This document shows positions 16,435 to 24,514 of a stretch of 38,253 nucleotides of DNA, piece by piece. Numbering within the stretch: position 1 is the stretch's first letter; each line of letters opens with the position of its first letter. The stretch spans positions 1 to 38,253 of the forward strand of contig JAFAPY010000123.1 in the NCBI GenBank assembly GCA_019246795.1. Reading direction: 5' to 3'. Origin of the DNA: Streptosporangiaceae bacterium (GTDB lineage Bacteria > Actinomycetota > Actinomycetes > Streptosporangiales > Streptosporangiaceae). The notes below the pieces were generated by a model, which did no database searches, was not told where the DNA came from, and saw nothing but the letters and a program-made list of their open reading frames with translations. Made by a program: the position numbers and the translations under genes.

Positions 16435-17094
16435 CTAGCGGTGAGGAGCTGGACGGCGGGCGTTGGCGCGGGCGACGGCGGCGGCGCTGGCGTGGTCGCC
16501 GCGCGCGGCCAGGCCGGCGATGACGCCGGGGATGTCGGCGGCCGGGCGGTTCTGGCTCAGCTTGGCCTTGGCCTCGATGCGGGTGATCTGCAGCTCGACG
16601 CCGACGATGGCGCGGAGCTGGCCCTCGACGAACCGGCGCGGCGCGTCGTCCACCGACCACGGGTGCTGCTGGCCGGGCGAGGCGAGCCTGGCGGCCTCAT
16701 GCTTGGCGGTCAGCCGCCGGACGAGGTCCTCGACCCAGGCCGGGTCGTCGTGCACGACCAGGGTGCCGTAGACGTGCGCGGTGATGTAGTTCCAGGTGGG
16801 AACCACCCGGCCGTGCTCGGCCTTGGCCGCGTACCACGACGGTGACACGTAGGCGTCCGGGCCGCGGACGATCGCCAGCGACTCGCCCAGGACCGGCGTG
16901 CGCCACTGGTCGTTGTTGCGGGCCACGTGCCCGTACAGCGCGCCGCGGGTGCCCGCCGCGGGCTCGTAGGCCAGCGGCAGCATGGTGGCGAGCAGGCCGT
17001 CCGCGGTCACCGTGATCAGGTCGGCCGCAACCGGGGCGGCCAGCAGCTCGGTCAGGGTCGCCTCGTCGGCGGCGAAATGGGCGGGAACGTACAT
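16435..17094 (-). CDS. PaiB-type FMN-binding split-barrel protein
   Basis: A 219-residue protein of the PaiB family (FMN-binding, described in Bacillus as a negative regulator of protease and sporulation genes). It starts with the characteristic MYVPAHFAADE. VTADGLLATMLPLAYEP and GHVARNNDQW follow, with VRGPDAYVSPSWYA and VPTWNYITAHVYG as the flavin-pocket strands. The C-terminal PWSVDDAPRRFVEGQLRAIV and IEAKAKLSQNRP are also diagnostic. In actinomycetes such proteins are more likely flavin-binding enzymes or sensors than direct repressors. Start 17094. Confidence 0.92.
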   Translation of the reverse strand: MYVPAHFAADEATLTELLAAPVAADLITVTADGLLATMLPLAYEPAAGTRGALYGHVARNNDQWRTPVLGESLAIVRGPDAYVSPSWYAAKAEHGRVVPTWNYITAHVYGTLVVHDDPAWVEDLVRRLTAKHEAARLASPGQQHPWSVDDAPRRFVEGQLRAIVGVELQITRIEAKAKLSQNRPAADIPGVIAGLAARGDHASAAAVARANARRPAPHR

Positions 17095-17136
17095 GATGCC
17101 TCCGTCCCGCCAGGGTATCCGGTGCGGTGGAGGGGG

Positions 17137-18474
17137 TCAGCCGGTGAAGTGGCGGGTCAGGCCGGCCCAGACGGCGTCGTAGTCGGCCTGCCGGTGCGCT
17201 GCCTGCATCGCCTGCCGGGTCGGGATGATCATCCAGCGGCTCTCGAACATGAACGCCAGCGTGCCGTCGATCTTCTGCGGCCGCAGCTCAGCGCTGCTCG
17301 CGCGGGCGAAGGTCTCCGCGTCGGGGCCGTGTGCGGCGAAGGTGCTGTGCAGGCTGCCCCCGCCGGGTGAGAACCCCCCGGCCTTCGCGTCGTAGACGCC
17401 GCGGACCAGCCCCATGAACTCAGACATCACGTTGCGGTGGAACCACGGCGGCCGGAACGTGTCCTCGCCAACCAGCCAGCGCGGCGGGAAGATCACGAAG
17501 TCCACGTTGGCCAGGCCGGGCAGCTCGCTGGGCGAGGTGAGCACGGTGAAGATGGACGGGTCGGGATGGTCGAAGCTGATCGTGCCGATCACCATGAAGT
17601 TCGCGGTGTCGTACTTGTACGGCACGTAGCTCCCGTGCCAGCCCACCACGTCCAGCGGCGAGTGATCGTAGTCGGCGCCCCACAGGTTGCCGCCGAACTT
17701 CTGCACCACCTGCACGGCGTCGGTCCGGTCCTCGTAGGCGGCGACCGGCGCCAGGAAGTCGCGCTCGTTCGCCAGCCCGTTCGCGCCGATCGGGCCGCGC
17801 TCGGGCACGGTGAACGCGGCGCCGAAGTTCTCGCACACATACCCGCGCGCGGGCCCGGGCAGGTCCACGCGGAACCTGATGCCGCGCGGGATCACCGCGA
17901 TCTCGCCGGGCGCGACCGCCAGCGGTCCCAGCTCGGTGTGCAGCAGCACCGCTCCGTGCTCGGGCACGACCAGCAGCTCGCCGTCGGCGTCGACGAAGTA
18001 CCTGCCGGCCATGGACGTGTTCGCCGCGTACATATGCACGGCCATGCCGTTGCGCGTCGGTATGTCGCCGTTGCCCCCGACCGTGTACAGCCCGTCGATG
18101 AAGTCGGTGTCCCCGTGCGGCAGCGGGAACGGGTCCCAGCGGAGCCGGTTGGGCTCCGGCTCGACCTCGTCGAACGGCGTGCCGCGCATCGTCCCGTTGC
18201 CGGTGCGGCGGAACCTCGGGTGGGCGGCGGACGGCATGATCCGGTACACCCAGGTGCGCCTGTTCACCGCACGCGGCTGGGTGAACGCGGTCCCGCTGAT
18301 CTGCTCGGCGTACAGGCCGAGCGGGGCGCGCTGCGGCGAGTTCCGGCCCCCGGGCAGCGCTCCCGGCACCGCCTCGGTGACGAACTCGTTGCCGAACCCC
18401 CGCTGGTAGTCGTACTCTCCGGTGCCGGTCGCTGCCGCCGGCTGCCGGACCGTCACAGGATTGACGTCGACCAT
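17137..18474 (-). CDS. hmgA: homogentisate 1,2-dioxygenase
   Basis: Opens the ring of homogentisate to maleylacetoacetate, the central step of tyrosine/phenylalanine catabolism; non-haem Fe(II) enzyme. At 445 residues it matches the family. It begins with the conserved [15 protein letters not shown]. The iron ligands lie in [12 protein letters not shown] (His and Glu) and in the [11 protein letters not shown] segment (His). [20 protein letters not shown] is another block diagnostic of the family. I prefer ATG 18474, which has AGGAGG five bases upstream, over the GTG at 18477. The fumarylacetoacetase and isomerase genes are not in the window, so the pathway is completed elsewhere. Confidence 0.97.
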   Translation of the reverse strand: MVDVNPVTVRQPAAATGTGEYDYQRGFGNEFVTEAVPGALPGGRNSPQRAPLGLYAEQISGTAFTQPRAVNRRTWVYRIMPSAAHPRFRRTGNGTMRGTPFDEVEPEPNRLRWDPFPLPHGDTDFIDGLYTVGGNGDIPTRNGMAVHMYAANTSMAGRYFVDADGELLVVPEHGAVLLHTELGPLAVAPGEIAVIPRGIRFRVDLPGPARGYVCENFGAAFTVPERGPIGANGLANERDFLAPVAAYEDRTDAVQVVQKFGGNLWGADYDHSPLDVVGWHGSYVPYKYDTANFMVIGTISFDHPDPSIFTVLTSPSELPGLANVDFVIFPPRWLVGEDTFRPPWFHRNVMSEFMGLVRGVYDAKAGGFSPGGGSLHSTFAAHGPDAETFARASSAELRPQKIDGTLAFMFESRWMIIPTRQAMQAAHRQADYDAVWAGLTRHFTG

Positions 18475-18495
18475 CACTGCCTCCTCGTCCCTGCC

Positions 18496-18544
18496 CAGTG
18501 CTTTCTGGAGCGCGCGTCGGCAAGCCCGCCGCGCGGCCGCTCAG
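18496..18544. repeat. dispersed hairpin repeat, copy A
   Basis: This 49-base stretch, from CAGTGCTTTCTGGAGCGCGC to CGCGCGGCCGCTCAG, matches the tandem repeat unit at 35785-35892 apart from a few substitutions and two small indels. It can fold with GAGCG/CGCTC and CGCGCG/CGCGCG pairing. Here it sits between the hmgA and HAD-hydrolase starts (divergent), just upstream of the hmgA ribosome binding site. Confidence 0.8.
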
Positions 18545-18621
18545 GCACATGTAACCACGTGCCGGGGCTGCGGGCGCAGCGGCGCAGGTGGGATGCTGGT
18601 GGCGGCAAGCGGGAGGTGAGC

Positions 18622-19299
18622 GTGGCGGATCGGTGGCTGACGTTCGACTGCTACGGGACGATCGCCGACTGGGACACCGGGATGCGCCGGGCGCTCGAGC
18701 CGGTGGCGGGGGCGCAGCAGGCACCGCGGCTGCTCGCCGCCTACCACCGGGCAGAGCTCGAGCTGGAGGCGGGCCCGGGCTGGATGCCGTACCGGGAGGT
18801 ACTCACCTCCGGGCTGGCGTGGGCGGCCGAGCGCGAGGGCATCAGGCTGCCGGCGGACGCCGGGGAAACGTTCGTGCGGGCCTGGCCGGACATGCCGGTC
18901 TTCGACGACGCCGGGTCGGCGCTCACCGCGCTGAAGGAGCAGGGCTGGAAGCTGGCCATCTTGACCAACTGCGACGACGACCTGTTCGCCGCCACCAGGC
19001 CGCGGCTGCCGGTGCCGTTCGACGAGGTGGTGACGGCGCAGCAGGTGGGCAGCTACAAGCCGGACCTGGCGCACTTCCGGGCGTTCGCCGACAAGGCCGG
19101 CGTGACCAGGTCGAGCTGGATCCACGTGGCCAACAGCTGGGTGCACGACATCCTGCCCGCGGCCAGGATGGGACTGCGGTCGATCTGGGTGGACCGGGAC
19201 CTGACCGGGCACCCGGCCAGGCTGGCGGAACGGCGCATCACCGCGATGCGCAGGCTCCCCGAAACGGTCGACGCCGTCGGCGCCATCATGCCCCGCTGA
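18622..19299 (+). CDS. haloacid dehalogenase-like (type II) hydrolase
   Basis: A HAD-superfamily hydrolase resembling L-2-haloacid dehalogenases. Length 225. The nucleophile is the Asp in TFDCYGTIADWDTG; motif II is LAILTNCDDD; the lysine is in VGSYKPDLAHF; motif IV is in VANSWVHDILPAARMG. Substrate unknown; many such genes act on phosphorylated metabolites rather than haloacids. GTG 18622 is chosen because GGGAGG lies five bases upstream; the longer frame from 17437 is antisense to hmgA. Convergent with the helicase gene with only 17 bases between. Confidence 0.9.
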   Translation: MADRWLTFDCYGTIADWDTGMRRALEPVAGAQQAPRLLAAYHRAELELEAGPGWMPYREVLTSGLAWAAEREGIRLPADAGETFVRAWPDMPVFDDAGSALTALKEQGWKLAILTNCDDDLFAATRPRLPVPFDEVVTAQQVGSYKPDLAHFRAFADKAGVTRSSWIHVANSWVHDILPAARMGLRSIWVDRDLTGHPARLAERRITAMRRLPETVDAVGAIMPR

Positions 19300-19316
19300 G
19301 CAACACCGACCGGCGC

Positions 19317-21422
19317 TCAGGGCGGGGCGGCACCTGCCCGCAGCCGGCGCAGCGCCGCGCGGACCAGTGCCGGGTCGGTGGTCGTCCAGAACGGCGGCAG
19401 CGACCTGAGCAGGAACTGGCCGTAGCGGGCCGTTGCCAGCCGGGGATCGAGCACCGCGACCACGCCGCGGTCGGTCATGGTGCGCAGCAGCCGCCCGGCG
19501 CCCTGCGCCAGCAGCAGCGCCGCGTGCGGAGCCGCGACCGTCATGAAGCCGTTGCCGCCGCCCGCCGACACCGCGCGCTGCCTGGCCGATGCCAGCGGGT
19601 CATCCGGCCGGGGGAACGGGATCCTGTCGATGACGACGAGCTGCAGCGAGCTGCCGGGAACGTCCACCCCCTGCCACAGCGACAGCGTGCCGAACAGGCA
19701 GGTCGGCTCGTCCTCGGCGAACTGGCGGACCAGCTGGGCGGTGGCATCGTCGCCCTGGCAGAGCAGCGGATAGGCGATGCGCTCGCGCAGCCATGCGGCC
19801 GCCTGCCTCGCCGCGCGCATCGAGGAGAACAGGCCGAGCGTGCGGCCGCCCGCGGCGTCGATCAGCTCCTGTAGTTCGGTCAGGTACTCCCCGGGCAGCC
19901 CCTCCCGGCCGGGCGGCGGGAGGTGCCTGGCCAGGTACAAGATGGCGCTGCGCCTGTGGTCGAACGGCGAGCCGACATCGATGCCGCTCCAGGCCAGGCG
20001 GTCGTCGGAGTCCGCGGTGGGCAGGCCCCACTGATGGGCGAGCGGCGCGAACGACCCGCCGAGGGCCAGCGTCGCCGAGGTCAGCGCGACCGTCCGCTCG
20101 CCGAACAGCCGGGACCGCAGCACCGGCCCGACCTCGAGCGGCGCTACCCGCAGCGTCGGTGCAGTGCCTGCCCGGGGGGACGTCCCCCCCTGTCCCCCCC
20201 GCGCAGCGCTTGCCCGGCTCGCGTCCTCGGCAGCCGGCCGGTCAAGCCAGATGACCTCCTCGCGCACGGCGATGTCCGCGTCGAACGTGCCGAGGATCCG
20301 GGCGGCCGTGTGCTGCACCGCATCCAGCGAGGCAAGCGCAGCCCGGCATGCCGCGAGCTTGTCGGCGTCCGGCCAGGCCGTGTCCGCGATGTCCCACACG
20401 GCCTCCGCGCACGCGGCGGCCGCCTCGCCCGCAAAAGTCAGGGCCGCGGCCAGCGTGCCCGGTAGCGCGTCCATCCGGCCGGGCGGCTCGTCGCCGAGTT
20501 CGGCGGCGAGCGCGCCGGCCGCCTGCTGCAACCGGCCGGCCGCGGCTGCGGGGCCTTTACCGGCGGGCTCCAGCAGCCGTGAGCAGCGGCGCGCGGCCAC
20601 CTCGATCCCCGGTCCGGAAAGCTCCCCTGTCATGACGGAGGTGACCCGGTCCACCAGGTCGTGCGCCTCGTCGATGATGACCACGTCGTGTTCGGGCAGC
20701 GCGCCGCCCGACATCGCGTGGATGGCGAGCAGCGCGTGGTTGGTGACGACGATCTGTGCCTTGGCGGCGGCCTCGCGAGCACGCTCGGCGTAGCACCGCT
20801 TGATGAACGGGCAGCGCGGGCCGATGCACTCCTCCGGGCTGACCGACACCCGGCGCCAGGCCGGCTCCGGCACGCCGGGGACCAGTTCGTCCCGGTCCCC
20901 GGTGCTTGTCCGGGCCGCCCACTCGTGCAGCCGCTGCACATGCCGGTCCAGGCCCGAGGACAGGCCGTCATCGGCCGCGTCGAACAGCACGTCGGCCGGG
21001 TCCTCGGTCTTCGGGTCCGCGGCGGCGGCCTCCCGGTGCAGGCACAGGTAGTTCCGGCGTCCCTTCAGGATCGCGAAGACCGGCTCGTCGCGAAGCAGCG
21101 GCTTGAGCGAGGCGGCCAGCCGCGGCAGGTCACGGTCGATCAGCTGGCGCTGCAGCGCGATCGTGGCCGTGGCCACCACCACCATGTTCCCCGTGGCAAG
21201 CGCGTGCCGTACCGCCGGGACCAGGTAGGCCAGCGACTTGCCCGTCCCGGTGCCCGCCTGGACGGCGAGGTGCTCGCCGGAGGTGATGGCATGGTGCACC
21301 GCCTCGGCCATCGCGACCTGGCCGGGCCGTTCCGCGCCGCCGATGGCGGCCACGGCCGCCGCGAGCAGTTCGGTTACCGAGGGGGATTCCCGGGGTGACT
21401 TCCGGTCACGGCCTGGGGGCAC
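19317..21422 (-). CDS. DinG-like ATP-dependent DNA helicase (XPD family)
   Basis: A superfamily 2 5'-3' helicase of the DinG/XPD type, 701 residues. Walker A is GTGTGKSLAYLVP (about 58-70), and Walker B is the IIDEAHDLVD box. Fe-S cluster cysteines lie in YLCLHREA and EECIGPRCPFIKRCY. The C-terminal motifs include LFGTLSLWQGVDVPG, VVIDRIPFPRP and GAGRLLRTMTDRG (motif VI). It probably unwinds branched DNA or R-loops in repair. Residues near 400-420 (RGGQGGTSPRAG) are a glycine-rich loop encoded by a palindromic GC run that looks inserted. It is divergent from the DinB-like gene. Confidence 0.93.
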   Translation of the reverse strand: MPPGRDRKSPRESPSVTELLAAAVAAIGGAERPGQVAMAEAVHHAITSGEHLAVQAGTGTGKSLAYLVPAVRHALATGNMVVVATATIALQRQLIDRDLPRLAASLKPLLRDEPVFAILKGRRNYLCLHREAAAADPKTEDPADVLFDAADDGLSSGLDRHVQRLHEWAARTSTGDRDELVPGVPEPAWRRVSVSPEECIGPRCPFIKRCYAERAREAAAKAQIVVTNHALLAIHAMSGGALPEHDVVIIDEAHDLVDRVTSVMTGELSGPGIEVAARRCSRLLEPAGKGPAAAAGRLQQAAGALAAELGDEPPGRMDALPGTLAAALTFAGEAAAACAEAVWDIADTAWPDADKLAACRAALASLDAVQHTAARILGTFDADIAVREEVIWLDRPAAEDASRASAARGGQGGTSPRAGTAPTLRVAPLEVGPVLRSRLFGERTVALTSATLALGGSFAPLAHQWGLPTADSDDRLAWSGIDVGSPFDHRRSAILYLARHLPPPGREGLPGEYLTELQELIDAAGGRTLGLFSSMRAARQAAAWLRERIAYPLLCQGDDATAQLVRQFAEDEPTCLFGTLSLWQGVDVPGSSLQLVVIDRIPFPRPDDPLASARQRAVSAGGGNGFMTVAAPHAALLLAQGAGRLLRTMTDRGVVAVLDPRLATARYGQFLLRSLPPFWTTTDPALVRAALRRLRAGAAPP
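20174..20189. repeat. 16-bp perfect palindrome GGGGGGACGTCCCCCC within helicase gene
   Basis: This exact palindrome and the following C-runs encode the glycine-rich loop of the helicase. A closely similar GGGGGGGACGACCCCCC lies at 22021-22037. They may be copies of a short genome repeat that landed in a tolerant linker. Confidence 0.6.
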
Positions 21423-21517
21423 GTGGTAACGGTATCGCGCGCGGCCGGCGCGGCCACGCAGCCGGGCCGGGTCGCAGGGCCGGGCAGCATGGATCGTTCA
21501 GGTAAATTCTGCTCGTT

Positions 21518-22042
21518 ATGACGAGTGCTGAGCTGCTGACAGATGCGTTCGGGCGGGTGCGGGACGCCGTGCACCAGGCGGTCGCGGGGCTGACCGCCGA
21601 GCAGCTGGCGGCCCGGCTGGACCCGGATGGGAACTCCATCGCCTGGACAACCTGGCACCTGGCCAGGATCGAAGACGATCACGTGGCCGGCGCGTTCGGC
21701 GTGCCCCAGGTCTGGCCGCGGTTCCGTGACCGGTTCGGGCTGCCGTTCGGGGCGACGGACACCGGGTACGGGCATGGCTCGGGTGAGGTGGCCATGGTGC
21801 GGGTGCCCTCGGGCGAGCTGCTCACCGGCTACCACGACGCGGTGCACGCGCAGACCGTCCGGCTGGTGTCCGGCGTCACCGACGCCGACCTGTCCCGGGT
21901 GGTGGACGAGGCCTGGGACCCGCCGGTGACGCTGGGCGTCCGGATGGTCAGCGTGATCTCCGACGGCCTGCAGCACGCCGGGCAGGCCGCGTTCATCCGC
22001 GGGGTCCTGCTGCGTAATCCGGGGGGGACGACCCCCCGGTAA
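21518..22042 (+). CDS. DinB/mycothiol-dependent transferase-like protein
   Basis: A 174-residue four-helix-bundle protein of the DinB/YfiT superfamily. The pattern NSIAWTTWHLARIEDDHVAG (about 37-56) and LQHAGQAAFIRG near the C-terminus carry the conserved histidines of the metal site. In actinomycetes several members are mycothiol-dependent transferases or isomerases, but the exact reaction is not readable here. The start is ATG 21518, nine bases after TAAATT, a plausible -10 box; no Shine-Dalgarno is obvious. The last codons form a GC hairpin together with the stop. Confidence 0.82.
   Translation: MTSAELLTDAFGRVRDAVHQAVAGLTAEQLAARLDPDGNSIAWTTWHLARIEDDHVAGAFGVPQVWPRFRDRFGLPFGATDTGYGHGSGEVAMVRVPSGELLTGYHDAVHAQTVRLVSGVTDADLSRVVDEAWDPPVTLGVRMVSVISDGLQHAGQAAFIRGVLLRNPGGTTPR
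22019..22039 (+). terminator. GC hairpin over the end of the DinB-like gene
   Basis: CCGGGGGG (22019-22026) and CCCCCCGG (22032-22039) form a perfect 8-bp stem with a five-base loop, ending one base before the TAA stop. Several further C-runs follow (22043-22079). Possible terminator or dispersed repeat, related to the palindrome at 20174. Confidence 0.55.
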
Positions 22043-22135
22043 CCCCCCGGTCACCCCCCGCCCACCTCCCCAACCCCCTACATCTCGCCGTAGTCTCGCG
22101 TGGCTGGGAGGCTCTGCCTTTCCCGCGAGCCCACC

Positions 22136-23077
22136 CTAGCTCCCCGCAGGCCACGCGAGCTCATGCCGCCACGGCGGCTCGGCGCCTGCCTTGCCGACGG
22201 TGAGCGAGGCCACCCTGGCGGCGACGGCGAGGGCTTCCTGCACGGCGGAGAGATCCGCCAGGCTGGCCCGGCCCAGCCCGCGCCCCACCCACCAGGCCAG
22301 GAAGCCGCCGCCGAAGGCGTCGCCGGCGCCGATGGAGTCCGCCACCGCGACCGGCGGCACCGGCACGGTCAGGTGGTAGCTCCCGGTCAGGGCCTCGGCC
22401 GGATCCGGGCCGCGGGTCACCAGCACGCAGCCGGCCCCCCAGTCGAGCAGGCAGCGTGCGGCGTCGGCGGCGCTCGCCTGGGGCACCAGGCACTCGAGAT
22501 CCTCCGCGGACGCCTTGACGACATCGGCGCGCGGCAGGATCCGCTTGATCCTGGCGCGGTAGCCGTCGGGGTCGGGCATGGCGGCGGGCCGGCAGTTGGG
22601 ATCGAGCAGCAGCAGGGCGGCATCGGGCAGTTCGGCGACGAGCTGCTCGATCTCGGCGGCCATCGGCTCCACCACCAAGCCGAGCGACCCGATATGCAGC
22701 GCGCGGACCTCGCCCGCCACCGCCTGCCGCGCGGCGGGCAGGTCCAGCTCGAACCCGGCCGTGCCGACCACGTGGAACCAGTACTGCGCCACGCCGTCCC
22801 GGCGCAGCGCCACGACCGCCAGCGCGGTGGGCTCCGGGACCGGGCCCGGCGACGCGACCTCGACCTGGTCCGCGCGCAGCCGGGCGACCAGCCGCGCCCC
22901 GAACGGGTCGGCGGAGAACCGGCCGAGGAAGCGGGTGCGCTGGCCCAGGCGGCCCATCGTCCGGGCGGCGTTGAACGGGCCGCCGCCCAGGCTGGGGCGG
23001 ACGCTGCCGTCGTCGTTGACGATGAGATCGACCAGGCTCTCACCGGCCACCAGGATCACGGTTGCGAGCTTACGCAT
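22136..23077 (-). CDS. PfkB-family sugar kinase (fructokinase-like)
   Basis: A ribokinase/PfkB-fold kinase of 313 residues. The N-terminal ATVILVAGESLVDLIVN and GGGPFNAARTMGRLGQ match signature 1. The C-terminal ADSIGAGDAFGGGFLAWW holds the catalytic GAGD aspartate and anion hole. LLLDPNCRPAAM and VVKASAEDLE are further family blocks. The substrate is probably fructose or a related hexose, but not certain. The start is ATG 23077; the 23152 start of the ORF track adds 25 unlikely residues. It is convergent with the DinB-like gene. No transporter or regulator is beside it. Confidence 0.88.
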   Translation of the reverse strand: MRKLATVILVAGESLVDLIVNDDGSVRPSLGGGPFNAARTMGRLGQRTRFLGRFSADPFGARLVARLRADQVEVASPGPVPEPTALAVVALRRDGVAQYWFHVVGTAGFELDLPAARQAVAGEVRALHIGSLGLVVEPMAAEIEQLVAELPDAALLLLDPNCRPAAMPDPDGYRARIKRILPRADVVKASAEDLECLVPQASAADAARCLLDWGAGCVLVTRGPDPAEALTGSYHLTVPVPPVAVADSIGAGDAFGGGFLAWWVGRGLGRASLADLSAVQEALAVAARVASLTVGKAGAEPPWRHELAWPAGS

Positions 23078-23238
23078 GCTCCGATCCTGGCGACAGGCGT
23101 GCCCGGCGGCAGGTTGCGCTGCGCCATGCCGGTGTGAATAATGTTCCTCCACGGCGGTCAGCCGCCGTCATGGTCCGGAGATGCGGCCTTCCTCTTGTTC
23201 CCTTCTTCCCTGTCGCAACGGACGGATGGTGGTCCCCT

Positions 23239-23667
23239 GTGCCCGCCGAACGCTATCCGGTTGTGTGGATCGGTCGCGCCGCTGTGGTCACCTTGCCCGC
23301 AGAGGTAGACCTGACCAACGCCGACAGCGTCCGGGAAGAGCTGGCATCCGTCGTCAGCCAGGGCCCGGTGATGCTGGTCGCGGACATGAGCACGACGACG
23401 TTCTGCGATTCGGCCGCGGTCAGCGCGCTGGTGCGCACCTTCCGGCAGGCCGCGGCAGGCGGCTGCGACATGCGGCTGGTCGCGAGCGCGCTGGCCGTGC
23501 GGCGCGTGCTGGCCATCACCGGGGTGGACCGGCTGATCCCGATCTACCCGAGCCTGGCCGCGTCGGTGGGCGGCCCGCACGACACCCCGGTCCGAGGCCG
23601 CCATGCTCCCCCCGGCGACGACAAGGCCACGGCGGATGCCGACAGTGACATCATCGAGCCCGGATAG
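23239..23667 (+). CDS. STAS-domain anti-sigma factor antagonist-like protein
   Basis: A SpoIIAA/RsbV-like STAS domain of 142 residues. It starts with RYPVVWIGRAAVVTLPAEVDL, and the phospho-site region is STTTFCDSAAVSALVRTFRQA; the Ser after Asp is where anti-sigma kinases usually phosphorylate. The last 30 residues are a disordered Asp/Ala-rich tail. It probably works in partner-switching control of a stress sigma factor, but no anti-sigma kinase or sigma gene is in the window. GTG 23239 is the best start; an in-frame ATG at 23170 is less likely. Convergent with the GAF-ANTAR gene, stops 12 bases apart. Confidence 0.8.
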   Translation: MPAERYPVVWIGRAAVVTLPAEVDLTNADSVREELASVVSQGPVMLVADMSTTTFCDSAAVSALVRTFRQAAAGGCDMRLVASALAVRRVLAITGVDRLIPIYPSLAASVGGPHDTPVRGRHAPPGDDKATADADSDIIEPG

Positions 23668-23679
23668 CGCAACCGGCCG

Positions 23680-24471
23680 TTAGTCTTCCTCGAACGCGGG
23701 CGGCGGCTGAGGGGGCTCGCCGCTCACGCTGGTGATGACGGCGCTGGCAATGTCGCGGAGCTTGGTATTGCTGTTCTGGGACGCCGAGCGCAAGATCTCG
23801 AAGGCGCGGCCCTGGTTACAGCGTTCCCTGGCCATGACGATGCCGAGGGCCTGATCTATGACCGTCCGTGAGGTCAGCGACGACCGCAGCTGCTCGATCA
23901 GGGCGGCGTGCGATGCCATCCGCATGGCCAGCAGCACCGCTCCTGAGGCATTGGCCGCGAACTTCTCCGCGCGTTCTGCTTCCTTCGCCCCGAAGGCCGA
24001 CACGGTCCGCGCATACAGGTTCAGCGCACCGGCCGGCCGGCCAGCCGCGTTCAGCGGCACGGCGAGGCACGACCGGATGCCATGGGAAAAGGCCCGCATC
24101 CCGAATTCCGGCCACCGGCTCATATCGGCGGTATCGTCGATGCCCACCGTGCCGCCGTGGCGCATGGCATGCAGGCAGGGGCCGTCGTCGAGCTGGTACT
24201 GCACCTCATCGACCTGGGCCGCTACCGGGTCGCTGCACGCCACGGTCACCAGCCGCCCGTTGGACCGCATCGTTATGCCGCAGGATATTCCGCCGTTCAC
24301 GATACGTGCCGCCAGCACGGCCAATCCGTGCAGGAACTGCTCAATTCCCTCGGTATTAACCAGAACGTCTTGCAGATCTTTAATATCGTCTGCGGCGCTT
24401 TCCCCTGCGGGATCTGCCAGCACAGCACCTGCCATCGCCCTACCTATTCGACGTGCATCGGGCGTATCCAT
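23680..24471 (-). CDS. GAF-ANTAR domain transcription antitermination regulator
   Basis: A 263-residue regulator: an N-terminal GAF-like sensor domain (about 45-190, containing GISCGITMRSNG, DDGPCLHAMRHGG, and CLAVPLNAAGRPAGALNLYA) and a C-terminal ANTAR RNA-binding domain (LTSRTVIDQALGIVMARERC, then AFEILRSASQNSNTKLRDIA). ANTAR proteins bind dual-hexaloop RNA and prevent termination. No target hairpin is recognised here. The sensor ligand is unknown. Start ATG 24471 fits the domain; ATG 24435 is the alternative. Confidence 0.9.
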   Translation of the reverse strand: MDTPDARRIGRAMAGAVLADPAGESAADDIKDLQDVLVNTEGIEQFLHGLAVLAARIVNGGISCGITMRSNGRLVTVACSDPVAAQVDEVQYQLDDGPCLHAMRHGGTVGIDDTADMSRWPEFGMRAFSHGIRSCLAVPLNAAGRPAGALNLYARTVSAFGAKEAERAEKFAANASGAVLLAMRMASHAALIEQLRSSLTSRTVIDQALGIVMARERCNQGRAFEILRSASQNSNTKLRDIASAVITSVSGEPPQPPPAFEED

Positions 24472-24514
24472 GCCCGGGCAGCTGCCTACCCTCGGCCAGC
24501 GAATTAAACGCTGG

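Noticed and set aside
17437-18621. Upstream 395 codons of the HAD-hydrolase frame
   Set aside because: Antisense to hmgA; a good ribosome binding site marks the true start at 18622.
18622-23077. HAD hydrolase, helicase, DinB-like and sugar kinase as a defence island
   Set aside because: The helicase is the chromosomal DinG/XPD type and the neighbours are metabolic; no nuclease, sensor or toxin accompanies it.
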